Below, one piece after another: positions 1 through 12,100 of a DNA stretch of 64,000 nucleotides. The notes below the pieces were generated by a model that saw only the letters and a list, made by a program, of their open reading frames with translations, was not told the DNA's origin and made no database searches. This DNA is from Branchiostoma belcheri. Lineage: Eukaryota > Chordata > Leptocardii > Amphioxiformes > Branchiostomatidae. The position numbers and the translations under genes are program-made. Every line of letters starts with the position of its first letter. Position 1 is the first letter of the stretch. The DNA lies in NCBI RefSeq assembly GCF_001625305.1, contig NW_017804376.1, positions 979,976-1,043,975 of the forward strand, read 5' to 3'.

Positions 1-2601
1 TCGGTGACCAGCCTGTTCAGGACGTCCCACAGCCAGCTGCCCTCCCCCATGGTCGTCAGCAGCGGCCTCACAGCCGTCTCAACAAACGGGCGCGGGTACT
101 TCCTGATGGAGTGGATTGAACTTAATTTTAGAACTATGAATACACTTATTGAAAAGAGTAGGGGTCTATCCCGCGTGTTAGTGGATCAAACCTTACAGTC
201 TGGTTTTACACAGCCTGTACTTACTGTACAAAACCAGCATGTTATGCCTAAGGGAGTTTACTGGTATGTTTCACCCAATTTACTCATTTAAGACTTGATT
301 CTGACATGTTTCACTCAATTTAGTCATTAAAGATTTGATTCTGACAACCCTTGAAATGATGTTTCAAAGGGTTTAAAATTCAGACGTAAAATTGAAAATT
401 TAATGGACTTGCCAGCAGTTGACTGGGTTTTTGCTAGACTGGGTCGGGAAACCAGAAACACAAAATTTTTTCCTATGCCTTACCAAGGAGGTTATAGGGA
501 TATTCCAGTATATAAATCTGCTTGGCCTTACCTTGCAAATGCTACAATAGCTGCAGACAAATTCCTTGATGCAGACTCCCTCTCTACATCATGTAGCTGG
601 GTAAGAAGACACTGCCTTATGAACACACAACAGTTGGTATGGCTGGGAGGTGGTGTAACTTGTGTCATGAAATGACAGGCACCACACATGGCAACTTCAG
701 ACAGCCCAAGTTTGAGAAGCTGAGCGCAGGCACTCTCCATCTGCTGCGGTGAACAGCTCGTAAAGAAATGGTGTTCTGGGCCAAACTCAACCTGTGAAGG
801 TACAATATACAACTGTGAGATAATATTGACAGCTTCTGTAGTACAGTAGTAGTTAGTAGTGAATTCTTTCATCAGTGACAACTTGGAAGGATAAGGATAC
901 TAACCTCCAAATTTTATCCTTCCAAGTTGTCACTGATGAAAGAATTCACTAGTAACTGTATCTATATGTGACAAACGAATCTCTTCAACGATATTCTGTA
1001 GTAGTAATATGAAAGCTCTAAGAGTACAAGGCCATGCAAATTTAATTTTCTCGTTCTTAAGTTTCCTGCAAAAAAACAGAGAACCGATGAATCAAATTGG
1101 TATAGCCTAAGCAGTGATTGAAATATTGAAGAAATAGCACAAACACCTGGTCTCCTTGAGTCCATTTTTGGTGCAGCTCAATTAAGACATCACTTATCTC
1201 CTTGGGAAGCATCTCCTTGGAAGGTGTCTCCTTGGAAATGGACTCTTCAGCCAACTCAACTTCATGTTGAACTTGTGTCTCTGGTGCAGGAGGTACAAAA
1301 GAACCAGACGTCATATTTTCTCCTTCTGCGGGTTTCTCCTTCATACTGTCTACCTCAAAGTTTTGAACGTCCGGTTCAGAAGTGTTTGTTGCATTTCCAT
1401 CCAAGACTTTGTTATCTGTTGCAAAGTTTAGCACTTCGTTGTCCCCTTTTTCTTGACTTGGCTTCTCAATTTCAGCCTCTATTGGTGTTCTTTCCTTGGA
1501 GTGTTGTGCAAGAGACGTTTGTAAAGCTGCTTGTATGGAAATGTCTTGCTCCTTTGAGTGTTCTATCACTGCACTTTGGTGTGAAGGCATCGAACTGCTG
1601 TAAAACATTAGGATGACAGGAACAAGGTTACAATATCACCAGTACAAAGTTAAAACACATCTTAACCATGCATATCACTCAAAATTCCAATACACAATAT
1701 AAAAACTGTAAATCCTCTTCTACCTGAATTCCTCCATATACTGTCCAAGTATCACCCATCCTGGTCATCTAAGGTTTGACCTCCCTATCAATCATCTGCC
1801 AAAATCACCTCCCACCCACCATGCAAATTGAAGCTATTCAGACACCCTAAATTGGCTAAAAGATAACTCCGTACATGGAAACCTAATTTTGAAAAAAAAA
1901 ATTGAACTGTCACTGTAGTACCTTTCATGTTTCAACTTTTCCTCCAAGACAGAAGGCAGCCAATCAAATTCCAAGCCTGGTTTCCATGGATACCGCCTCT
2001 TCCTGTGTTGTTCTGAGATTCTCCTGCCCAAGTCTGCACACCTGGTCAGGGCTGCAGCACTCAGGCAACTCCTGTTTCCTGCTGGAGGTGGTTGGAATAA
2101 TATGGGAGAACAAATTAACTACTGATCTCCAAGCAGATGTTGTGGTGGAAGATTGTCGTTCGCTCACGTTGCCATGAAGCACCAGGCTATCAGAAAAATC
2201 TGGCATGTAGTCAGAAAAATTCTACATCCCAACATCTGCTTGGAGGATAAGAAAGAACAACAAATATCCCTGCAAGAAATATTGTTCCAATCTAGCTAGC
2301 TATATTAGGAATCACCACAATTTACACAAGCCACAAGCTACATTTGTTGTAAGCTAAGTGTGGATCCCAATAAAGTCAAAGTCAAAGCCACAAACTTTGT
2401 ACTTTTGATTTTTAATAGTCCTTTGTTTTACCGATGCTTGCCCCTGTTTAACTGTTACTATAAAGCTTTGTACAGCTGTTAGTGCTTTCTTGAAACCAAT
2501 TAATCGTCTTATATGATATCAAAGGCTGTGCTGTATACAGAATCTCCCAAATAACCTTCTTCAACTTACCCGCCATTGTGCTGAAGTTGTAGGTCGTCCA
2601 T
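1..2601 (-). CDS. FANCE: FANCE, Fanconi anemia core complex subunit E (5' part; 3' end off window)
   Basis: FANCE is the Fanconi core-complex subunit that bridges FANCC and FANCD2 for crosslink repair in the nucleus. Proposed coding exons on the minus strand are 2570-2601, 1922-2071, 1147-1597, 532-791 and 1-102 (cut by the window edge); every junction keeps frame and has GT/AG sites, giving about 331 residues. Recalled similarity to human FANCE supports the call. SCSPQQMESACAQLLKLGLS corresponds to human CSPSQMDLLCAQL, the segment SASRNLSAAIVAFARKYPRP to [20 protein letters not shown], and EFDWLPSVLEE in exon 2 to the human PFDWGRLLEAL region. Exon 3 encodes a Glu/Ser/Thr-rich linker like the disordered middle of FANCE. 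The exon 2 acceptor (at 2072) is the least certain junction: an alternative acceptor at 2187 opens another frame that does not join exon 3. The start at 2601 was chosen because its phase fits. A human-like N-terminal helical stretch after exon 2 was not found. Confidence 0.82.
858..950. repeat. Perfect 37-bp inverted repeat (hairpin) in FANCE intron
   Basis: Bases 858-894 and 914-950 are exact reverse complements separated by 19 bases. Allowing one mismatch extends the arms to 851-894 and 914-957 (44 bp). It lies in the FANCE intron between exons 3 and 4, about 60 bases upstream (in gene sense) of the exon 4 acceptor. It could be a tiny fold-back element or an inverted duplication scar. Confidence 0.95.
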
Positions 2602-3143
2602 CGCGTGAGGGTTGCTGCCTGTTTAAATTTGTCGACTTAGATTTCATTCCATTCTGTAATCATATGCAATATTGATAATAAACCAATAAAGATAAATTAC
2701 TGGTGTATTAATATATTTATGTAGATTCAAATGGATGCTTTTTAAAAAATCTTTGTCATACCAATATTTTGGCACTATCTTGTCGATGTTTAAGACAGCT
2801 ATAAAATACGTCGTCCCTACGAAGGTCCTTCTAGATCTTCGCTCCAGTCCAAACTTTTCATTTTTGATTTCAGGGTAAAGTTTAGGACTTTTGGCCTTTG
2901 CTAGGAGATAACAAAGGTTGTATAGCTTTTCGGAGACTTATATATATCTAGGAACCTTAACAGGAGTCGTGTATTGCTGTTTGTTTTGCCAAAATCGCGT
3001 GTAAATTGTTCTGAAGTTGGTGCCCCCCTCCCCCTTTCACATGTTACTGTGTAATGATGTTGCAGCATGTAACGTTACATGTATAGAGTAACGTGATCTA
3101 GACAACAGAACGTCGAAGATGAAGTTGGCAGACCGTCTGAGAA
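2602..3143. promoter_or_regulatory. FANCE/ICE1 divergent intergenic region, probable bidirectional promoter
   Basis: The 542 bases separate the start codons of two genes pointing away from each other. I see no TATA box at a convincing position for either gene. The spacer must hold both 5' UTRs and promoter elements, so a shared promoter is inferred from geometry alone. Transcription start sites cannot be placed from sequence. Confidence 0.55.
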
Positions 3144-6100
3144 ATGTCTGAAGAAGTCGGAGTGACGGACGCAGACACGGAAGGCGCGATGCCGGGGCTG
3201 GAAGTTCCCAACTGGTGCGAGGGGTGCGCCGGGTGTCTGGCTCTCAGGAAGGTGGGACAAAAATTTGTGTATAATTTGGAGGTTCATATACTTTGCTGCT
3301 CTGTTGGGTAGATTAGAAAAAAGGGGCGTTTCCACAGGTATCATTTCAGACTATGCTTGAGTTCATGTACAAAATGACCGAATTATAAAGTATTTGTAAA
3401 ATAGCTACTGTAACACAGGAAAAAGTATTTGCGCGAAGGTTGACTCATCAGACTCTCCGGGATCAAACCCGTGCCGATTATGCCAAAAGGTCCAGGACCC
3501 ATTGGCCTGGGCAGTAAGTGATGCCTATCCCTATACAAGTGTATACTCGTTGTTACACTACCAAGACCATATCTATCTAATATCCAGGCTCTAATATCAG
3601 CTCAGAAAAGAACAAGAAAGTATGAATTTATACCAACAAGACTTTTTTTGTGTCTTCTTTATTTTATTATAGGAGTTGCAGGACAAAGAGGCTGAACACA
3701 AGAGAGTGTGGCTGGCAGTCAAACAGAGGGTTATCTCTACTGAGTAAGTTGTGATGGCCATACAACATTTTTCCAGTCAAGATATTGTTATTGTTATTGG
3801 GTAGATATGTAGATATGAAAGTGTTGTGTGTTACGAGCAACAAATTATGTTCCATTCTATGATGGAAATGACATTGACAGGCTAGAGAAAAAACCTAGTG
3901 TTGGGTTGTATTTTTTATTGATTATTTATATTACTCTAATTCAGAGAAGGCATTGATGTTGCAACAAAGTTTTTCATGACTCATTGTTATATAGAATCAG
4001 CCTATTGCAGTGGATGTAAGTTAAAAGAAGTCAGTAGTTTGTAAGAAGTAAGATGAGACCTAACACTTGCTCTTGTATTTTACAGCTTGCTCTTGAAGCA
4101 GAATGCCGAGTATAAGGCCAGATACAACGCCAAAGCTCAAGATATCCTCAAATATGTAAACCAGTTTACGTCAAACATATGGTTCAAGGGTTACTTACGC
4201 TGTATATACAGTTACATGTATATAACAGAATGATTTCTCTATACCAGTCATTTGCACAGTAACACCCGATACAGAAGAAAAATCCCGATACATGTTCACA
4301 TTTGCATTACAACAATACGTAGTCGTATATAAGAAAACTATGAAGCGTTAAAGTACACTTTTAAAAATTAACTGTTGGAATTGATTTGATTTGAAGTTGG
4401 TAATACACGTATTATGAATTTGATGTAGATATCGCATAATCTAGTATTAGATACATAATGTATATGTATAACCCTTGCATTACAATGTTTTGAGATGGTA
4501 GGACAAAGCGTATAATACACTCCTTACACCTGATACATTTAAAAGTATTTTCATACTTGCTTGCATTTATTGAGCAATATGTCATTATGAACACAATATC
4601 ATGACTGGTGTTTGGAGTGTAGATAGAAAAAAAACATATCTTTACCAGACAGAGATACGTGTATTTCAAAACAGAAATATCAGCTATTTCTAATTGGGAC
4701 AAGTAACTCAAGAAAGGTACCTCAGACTTTTTGTTTGTTTTTATATCTCTATATGCCTTTTGCTTCACCTCAGTTGAGGATGACAAAAGAAGAAGAAGAA
4801 GATGTTGATAAAGACATACCAAGCAAAATTTTTGTGCCCAAAACTCGAACATATACCGACAAACCAACTATACAATGAGTTCATTTTCATTTGCAAAGTG
4901 GCACAAATTGAAAAAGAAAGTAAGTATGTAATAGAAAAGTTGAAGCATGACATTTCATGCTACTCCTCCTACCATCTTTGGTAGTCTTGTTCTTTCTTGG
5001 TATGTATTTGGTATGGACTAAGCAGAAATAAGAGTTGCAATGTCATCTTGTCTCTCCTCATATTCTTGTCACCTGTGACCAAAATCCACTGGAAATCCCT
5101 GTGGTGGAATTGTGCGATGCTTGCACTGTGGCATGGTGGGAACTTTCCAAATGATTTGCACCGTACCCAGGTATGTATTTGCATATTGACTTGGTATTTG
5201 GTATGCAATTGGCAGTCAAAAGGCACAGAGTGGTTTAGGCCTAGGGAATGCATTTTCACGTTCAGCCTCTTACACCTGTGCCTTTAGTTCATCTGCCTTA
5301 CAATCAATAGCAAAGCTTGTTTCATACAAGTGGAATTACAACATGATAACTCAGAAAAATTATGACGCCAGTTTAATTGTAACAAGAAAAATCAACTCTG
5401 TCTTAACATCTGAAGAAATAATACTAAACTGTTGTTAAAAAAATTGGTTTTGAGAAATTGGTTTTGGTTCAATGAGTTGCTTTTCAAATCTATACATGAC
5501 ATGTTTTGGCTGTACCATTAACTCAAGATATCCTCACACTTGTGTGAAACATTTAGGCACAGAATTGCATAATTATGTAATGCATGGATAGCAGCCATAT
5601 GTATCATGTTATAACACTTATTAACAGAAACCAATATGAAGGTGTTAACAAATGGTTATCTTAGCTGTTGATGAGCTTCAGTTCCTTGGCTGAAATACAC
5701 ATTTGTATAATTTTAATATGCTATTGGATCATAATGTTTGTTCGTATGGCATATTCATCGTCTATTTCAAAATAGCTGAATCCTACAACTACTGTTGGTC
5801 TACTACTGTTGGTCTCAAATTATTCTTACTTATATTTAATAATGAGATATTGAATAATTTTGGAGAACTTGAGTTGGAAAATATGCGATCCTAACTTGAT
5901 CAAAGCAGTGCTCTTGGAAGAAAATTTGTGTTGCAGCTGTTGCCAGATTGGTTTATTGTTGATTGCTTCTCTTTCCTTGACGATTTTGTTTACAATGTGA
6001 CATTCAGCGTCAGAAAATAGAGGAGGCATCACGACAGCTAGCATCAACTGAAAGGTAAGGTTTTGATTTACAAGAGTCTGTTTCTGAACTAAGTGTACTA

Positions 6101-9100
6101 AAGCATGAAACTTTTGTGGTGGTTTCTTTTGCAGTGGGAGGGAAATGGAGGTTTTCATTGTGTTTTATTACTTTTCAATGCACAAGTCTGTAGTAGAGTA
6201 GTCATATAAGGAAGACATATTTAGAATGTCATGAGTTTGTGGTGGGGAGGTCACTATGAAAACTGGGAAAGCTAACTTTTTATTCTACATTTGGGATGAG
6301 CTTGTTGGTGACCTTTCTGTAATCTTTGCCCCTTAGACATTGTGAGACCCTCCAAATGCAGTTGGACAGTGCCCTTAAGGAAATGGAGCCTCTTAAAAAG
6401 GTGAGTCTTCTGAATGGTGTACTAATTTTGAAAGGATATCAAGCAAAACTTAAACTTGAATTATGTATTAAATTGTAATGTCATGTTAAAAAACATAGTG
6501 AAAGCTTCTCCTGTCATACAAAAAGGCCTTTAAAGATTTTGTATCCTTAAGGAAGCTCTAAAGTTCTAGGAAATGTTTCTTTATTTCAGAGGAACCGAGA
6601 ACTTGAGAAGAGCCAGGAGAAGTGTAGAGCAGAAGTGGAGGAGGCACGGGACAGGATCAGGGCTAGTGAGGTACAGCAGCACTTTACTACAACTATAGAT
6701 ACTATTCTTAACTTATTGGATTACTAATTATCAGATCAAAGAATGTAATTGAATGGCAAGCTATCCACTGAAGCTTTCACATACTGCAGAAGGGCAGTTA
6801 CTAAGTATTCAGGTACAGCTGAATACTGTAGTCAGTTGATCTAATTATCTGGTTTGCCGTGTGCATCAGTGAGTACATGTGTCTGTGAAATGTTGACTGA
6901 GTTTGTTTGTGTCCCCTCAGGGTCTGTGTCAGCAGTACAGGGAGGTCATCAAGAAGTTTGAGGATGAAGAGGCTGCTAGGGAGGCCAACAATTCCAGGTA
7001 CGTTCAGACAGTTTTACTAGTATTTATTTATTGAGTTTTTTTTCCAGATATTTGTGGAAGGATCAACATAACAGGATGATGATGACCTTTTCAAGATGTC
7101 AACCATTAGACCAAACTATCTTATTTGAACCACTCACACAAGGCTTGTTGTAGTCATGATGTGTTTTGATATGAGCCTATTGGATGTTCTGCATCTTTTT
7201 GTACTTAGCTCTCAGTCTGTATGACCTACATGTAAAACAATGCATTTTTTTTATTACAGTGAGAAGAAGGTTTCTGTTGCCAAGCTACAAGGTATGCCAC
7301 GAAGTTCTTAACTGTCCAGAGATGTCTTAAATTCTACACTGCTTTTTCTTTTGTGACAAATACATTATTCAGCATAATGAGATATTGAAGTCTAAATCTG
7401 TGATTTCTTGTTACTTGCTGCTTTCTTCAGAGGACCTGGCCAAGCTGAAAGCTGATCTCACTTCAGAGAAAAGGAAAAGCAGAGGCCTGGAGAGAGAACT
7501 GGACAGAGCGAAGGTAATATATTCTGCTACTCTCAAGCATAAAAGCTCTATAGTTTGTATGTTTGAAAGTGGAAATTTCGACCATTTTAACCATTTTTTT
7601 TCATGATGTATTTTCAGTACATACTCTAGTTACTCTAGTACATGTTTACTGCACAAAAATTGTATAATGTTACAATGTAAGGTAAAATTCTAAGGTTACA
7701 AATATTGATTTGAAATTGTATGTCTACTATACAGCTAGATATAATTATGTTAAATTGTACAATGAAATTGTTTCTGTTTTAGGTTATGATAGAAGGGCTT
7801 CAAGAGCAGAACTCCAGAGTACAGCAAGAAGGTAATGTTCAGAATTTGATGTTACACTCTCTCTGTATTCAAGTTTGTATAGATGTAAAGATTTTGGAGT
7901 TTGTCCTTCTTTTTCTGCTTGTATTGTGGAGTTGTAAATTTCTCCATGCGTAATGAACTATATGTATGTGATCATGTTTTTTCTGTCTTTCACAGCTGGA
8001 GAACCTGCATCTATTCCAGTAGTTACCCCAGCAAAACAGCCCAGAACAAGCCATGTAACACATACAAGAACCCCTAAACAAAAGGCACCATCCCCCATCA
8101 GTGCAATGAGCTGCTCCAATACAGCCAATGAAACCAGTGATGAGGAAGAAGAAGTGAACTGGTCCACTGTGCCAAACAGGGGTGTTCTGTCTCCTGTTAG
8201 GCTGCTGTCACCCTTGTCGCCCCTCCCACCTACACCAGCTCCATGTAGAAGAGATGACAGGGTGAGAGAGGATTTTGTCACTCTGTCATTTGCTCACATA
8301 TTTTGTTAGTTTATTGGCATATAATCAAAGAAATAAAATGAATAATATGATATAACATAACAGAAGGAGGTAAGATCCTAAATTTTCTGCTAAAATTAGG
8401 AGGAATATTACAGCAAATTTGCTACTTACAGCCCATACACACACAGCAGAACATTATCACTTATTTCTTTCTTTGATATGACCCAGTTATTAATAGCAGC
8501 TACTTTTTTTGCAGTTTTCCTCATCAAGTGACAGCTCGGATGACAACAGTGACATGGACGATGATGCAGACAGAATCGAGAGTGAGCTCCTCGGCGGCAC
8601 CCAATCGCTACCATTCTCTGACACTGACATTGCTGACGAGAAAGCCAACGAACCACCAAAGCTTTCTCCTGTCAGGAGCAACTATCGTAACGGAATACAT
8701 AGGTCTCCTGTTCTCAAACAGTCGCCAACTGTCAATGTTAGCAAAGAGAATGGAAAGGCCCAAGTTAAACGGTTTCCTAGAGATCGTGTTAACTGCTCAA
8801 GTACTCAGAAACTTACCAGAAGTCAAGACAGGAGGGGACAGAAAAGGCCACCTCTGAGGAGAGCAGCAAAAGCTAAGGCTGCTCCAATGGAGGAAGAAAT
8901 TACGCCACCCATAGAATCTACCAAAGCAGCTGTAGAGAACGATTGTCGCTCATGGTTTGGGGAAGTTGAGGATCTGAGTGACAGCGAGTCTGATTCCTGT
9001 CTGGAAAAAGAAAAGGACAGAGAGATAAAAGCTAAAAATGGTGGTGAAGATTTTGCCTCCCCGCCACGTATGGCGAGGTTGTGTTCTTCAGCAACAACAG

Positions 9101-12100
9101 AATCAAACAATGACACAACTGAAGAAAAGAGGAAAACTAGAGCAAAATCAGAAGTGCTTATTTCTCCACTGAAGAAGACAAAGACAACAGGAGTAACTCC
9201 TTCCAGGTATCCCTTACGATCACGGTCTGGTGACTCAAAACAAGAACAAGAACAAAATGGCGATGCTAGTTTCTCACCAAGAAAGAAAAACAAGTCAGAG
9301 TCAGATGCTGATGACATAGGGGGAAAAGTGAACTCCCCCACTAGGTCCCAGTATGAACTGAGGTCAAGACAGGATAACAAGACTGACAAAAAAGATGACA
9401 GAATAGAGGCAGAAAATACTAAAGACAAGACGAATGTTGTAAATGAAAGTAATGAAACATTGCAGGAACAGACAGCAACAAAAGATTTGCATGAGAAAGA
9501 AGAAAAGCCAGTGGACAGCAGAAAGTTAAGCAACAGCTTAACAGAGGAAGAAAGTGACAAAGATGAAGCTGTGAAACCACAAAGTCAAGAAGAGAACAAA
9601 ATGTCTTCTGGCTTTGACGAAGTTTGCAATAATTCAGTTGAAAACAACACCACAGACTCTGAGTCAAACTCAAAGATTTCTTCACCACCTCATGTGGATC
9701 TGCCTGCTGCACCATCGGTAAATAAAGATCCTTCTAACAACGCAAAAGCAGAATCAGATCAAGAAGGTACGGAAAAACCAAGACCAGATTCACCGGAATT
9801 CAGGAGGCCGCTTACAAGGTCACTGAGTCATGGCGGCAAGGTCAATCCTGGAAGCAGAAGAGACAGTTCTTCCTCTGAGAGGGAGGGGGACGTCTCACCC
9901 AGGAGGGTAGCAAGGTTGAAGACCAAATTGGTAAGTCCTGTTGCAGGCCCTAGCTCAATAACACGTAGCAGAAGTTCGTCTTCAGAAAAGAGCCACTCGG
10001 ATGTTGACACGAAGGACAACCTTTTTAACCCTCCTAACTCGAACCCAACTAAGAGGGCAACCAGGTTGCAGACCAAATTGGTAAGTCCTGTCGCTGGTCC
10101 TAGCTTAAGAACACGTAGCAGAAGTTCATCTTCAGAGAAGAGTCTCTCAGATGTTGACATGAAGGATAAGCCTTGTAACTCCAACACACCGAAGAGAGTA
10201 ACCAGGTTACAGACCAAATTGATAAGTCCTGTCGCTGGCCCCAGCTCAAGAAGGCGGAACAGAAGTTCGTCTTCAGAAAAGAACCTCTCAGATGTGGATA
10301 CAAAAGACAGCCCTCCAACCAAGAAGGCAACCAGGCTGCAGACTAAATTGATAAGTCCTGTTGCTGGCCATAGCTCAAGAACGCAGAACAGAAGTTCATC
10401 TTCAGAAAAGAGCCCGTTAGATGTTGACACAAAGGACAACCCACCTAAGAGGGCAGCCAGGTTGCAGAGCAAATTGGTAGCTGGTCCTAGCTCGAGAACA
10501 CGGAGTAGAAGTTTGTCTTCAGAAAAGAGTTTGTCAGATGTTGACACAAAGGACAACCCTACTAACCCATCTAACTCCAACACACCCAAAAGGGTAACCA
10601 GGCTGCAGACCAAATTGATAAGTCCCCTCTCTGGTCCTAGCTCAAGAACGCGAAAGAGAAGTTTGTCTTCAGAAAAGGGCCTCTCGGATGTGGATACAAA
10701 AGACAACCGCCCAAAAGTTGATTCGCCAAGGAGGTCCATGAGAAAGTCAGACATGGCAAGCTTGTCTTCATCAGAACAGATGACAAACAGAGATGCAGAG
10801 AAGAGTGCACCGAAAAGTGTTTTATCACCTAACAAATCAGCCAAACACTTGAGAACAGAAGATACTTCTGGAAACATTCATTTACAAGTTAATGTATCAG
10901 ATAAAGAAACATGCACAGCACAAAGAAATGTAACATCTGCCTTGGACATAGCACCACAAATGGTCACTGAAAAACCTGTTCCAAAAGCAGAACCACTTAA
11001 TAACTCTACATCCCAAATCTCAAAGGAAGACGCTATTGTTAAGAGTCCAAAAGTGTGCACAACATCTGAAGCACGTAAGATGCTTGCTGTCAATAAAGTT
11101 GCTGTTGTTGTGTTGGAGCCATTGGAAAAAGTGTCACAACAGAGTACAGCATTGCAAAAGCATGTACCGCAAGAGCATCAAAATGGCAGACACAATGGTA
11201 AATCATGTACAATGGAAGCAGCTGCTACAAATAACAATGCGACCATTGATGAGCATACCATAAATACACCTGAAGTCCCAGATGAAACTAATAGAAAAGG
11301 CAGTACTTGTACAAATGATAATGCTAACCAACAGGTACACCAAGAGGTGGGGGCAAAGGCAGATGAACTTCCAAGTGGAGCAAGACAAAGCAGTGCAAAG
11401 GATGGTGCTAACCAGGAGGCACCCAAAGAGGAAGAGACAGCATGTGATACTATGGAGGAAGGGGAACTTTCAGAGAGTGAGACTGAAACCACAGTTAGTC
11501 TACCAAACAGTGCAGCAAGTGCACGAGAACATCAACCTATGGAGCTGTGTTTAAGGCAACAACCTGGAGTTAGCCTACCCGATAGAGAAAGCCCTCGGGT
11601 ATCCAATAGGTCCAACCGGAGCAGCCTATCCACATCCCCTGTCTCCCCCCTCCCACCCTCTCCATTCGAGTCCCTAGCACTCTCCCCTCTGCCGGTTTCG
11701 CCTCTTCTGTTGGAACGTCCCATTTCGCCACTTCCACCCTCGCCGTGGGGGAGGTCAGCATCCCCTAGTCTGTCCCCTTCCCTGCCCATCTCTCCACTCA
11801 GGGAAACCCCCCTGCCACCGGTGGTATCACCCTTGCAACGTACTCCCCATGGGGACGATGGTTGGTCCCAAAGCGTCTCCTCCAAGGATGCTGCATCACC
11901 AAATGCAGAAAACCCTGCGCACTCCTCTCCGTGTGTGTTCCGGTCCGTCGCTCCAAAGGGAGCAGTGCAGGTGAAACCAAAAGCGAACCGTGGTAGGGGT
12001 GCTGCAAGGTCCCTCAGCATGGGAGGGAAAGACGCCTCCTGTCAAAACTCTTTGAACAGTTCTAGTAAAAAACGAGCAATCCTATTCGTACAAAGTGAAA

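Noticed and set aside
1964-2206. Alternative FANCE exon 2 in the frame TSAWRSVVNLFSHI (1994-2186)
   Set aside because: It joins exon 1 in phase but ends in phase 0, which does not fit exon 3. The neighbouring frame with EFDWLPSVLEE fits both the phase and the FANCE N-terminus.
3430-3530. Possible tRNA-derived SINE in ICE1 intron 1 (gggatcaaacccgtgccg)
   Set aside because: Only a B-box-like stretch is visible; no A box at the right distance and no matching body.
9828-10877. 349-residue open frame on the minus strand
   Set aside because: It lies entirely antisense to the ICE1 repeat array. Its Leu/Phe/Ser composition mirrors the repeats, and it has no splice or family support.
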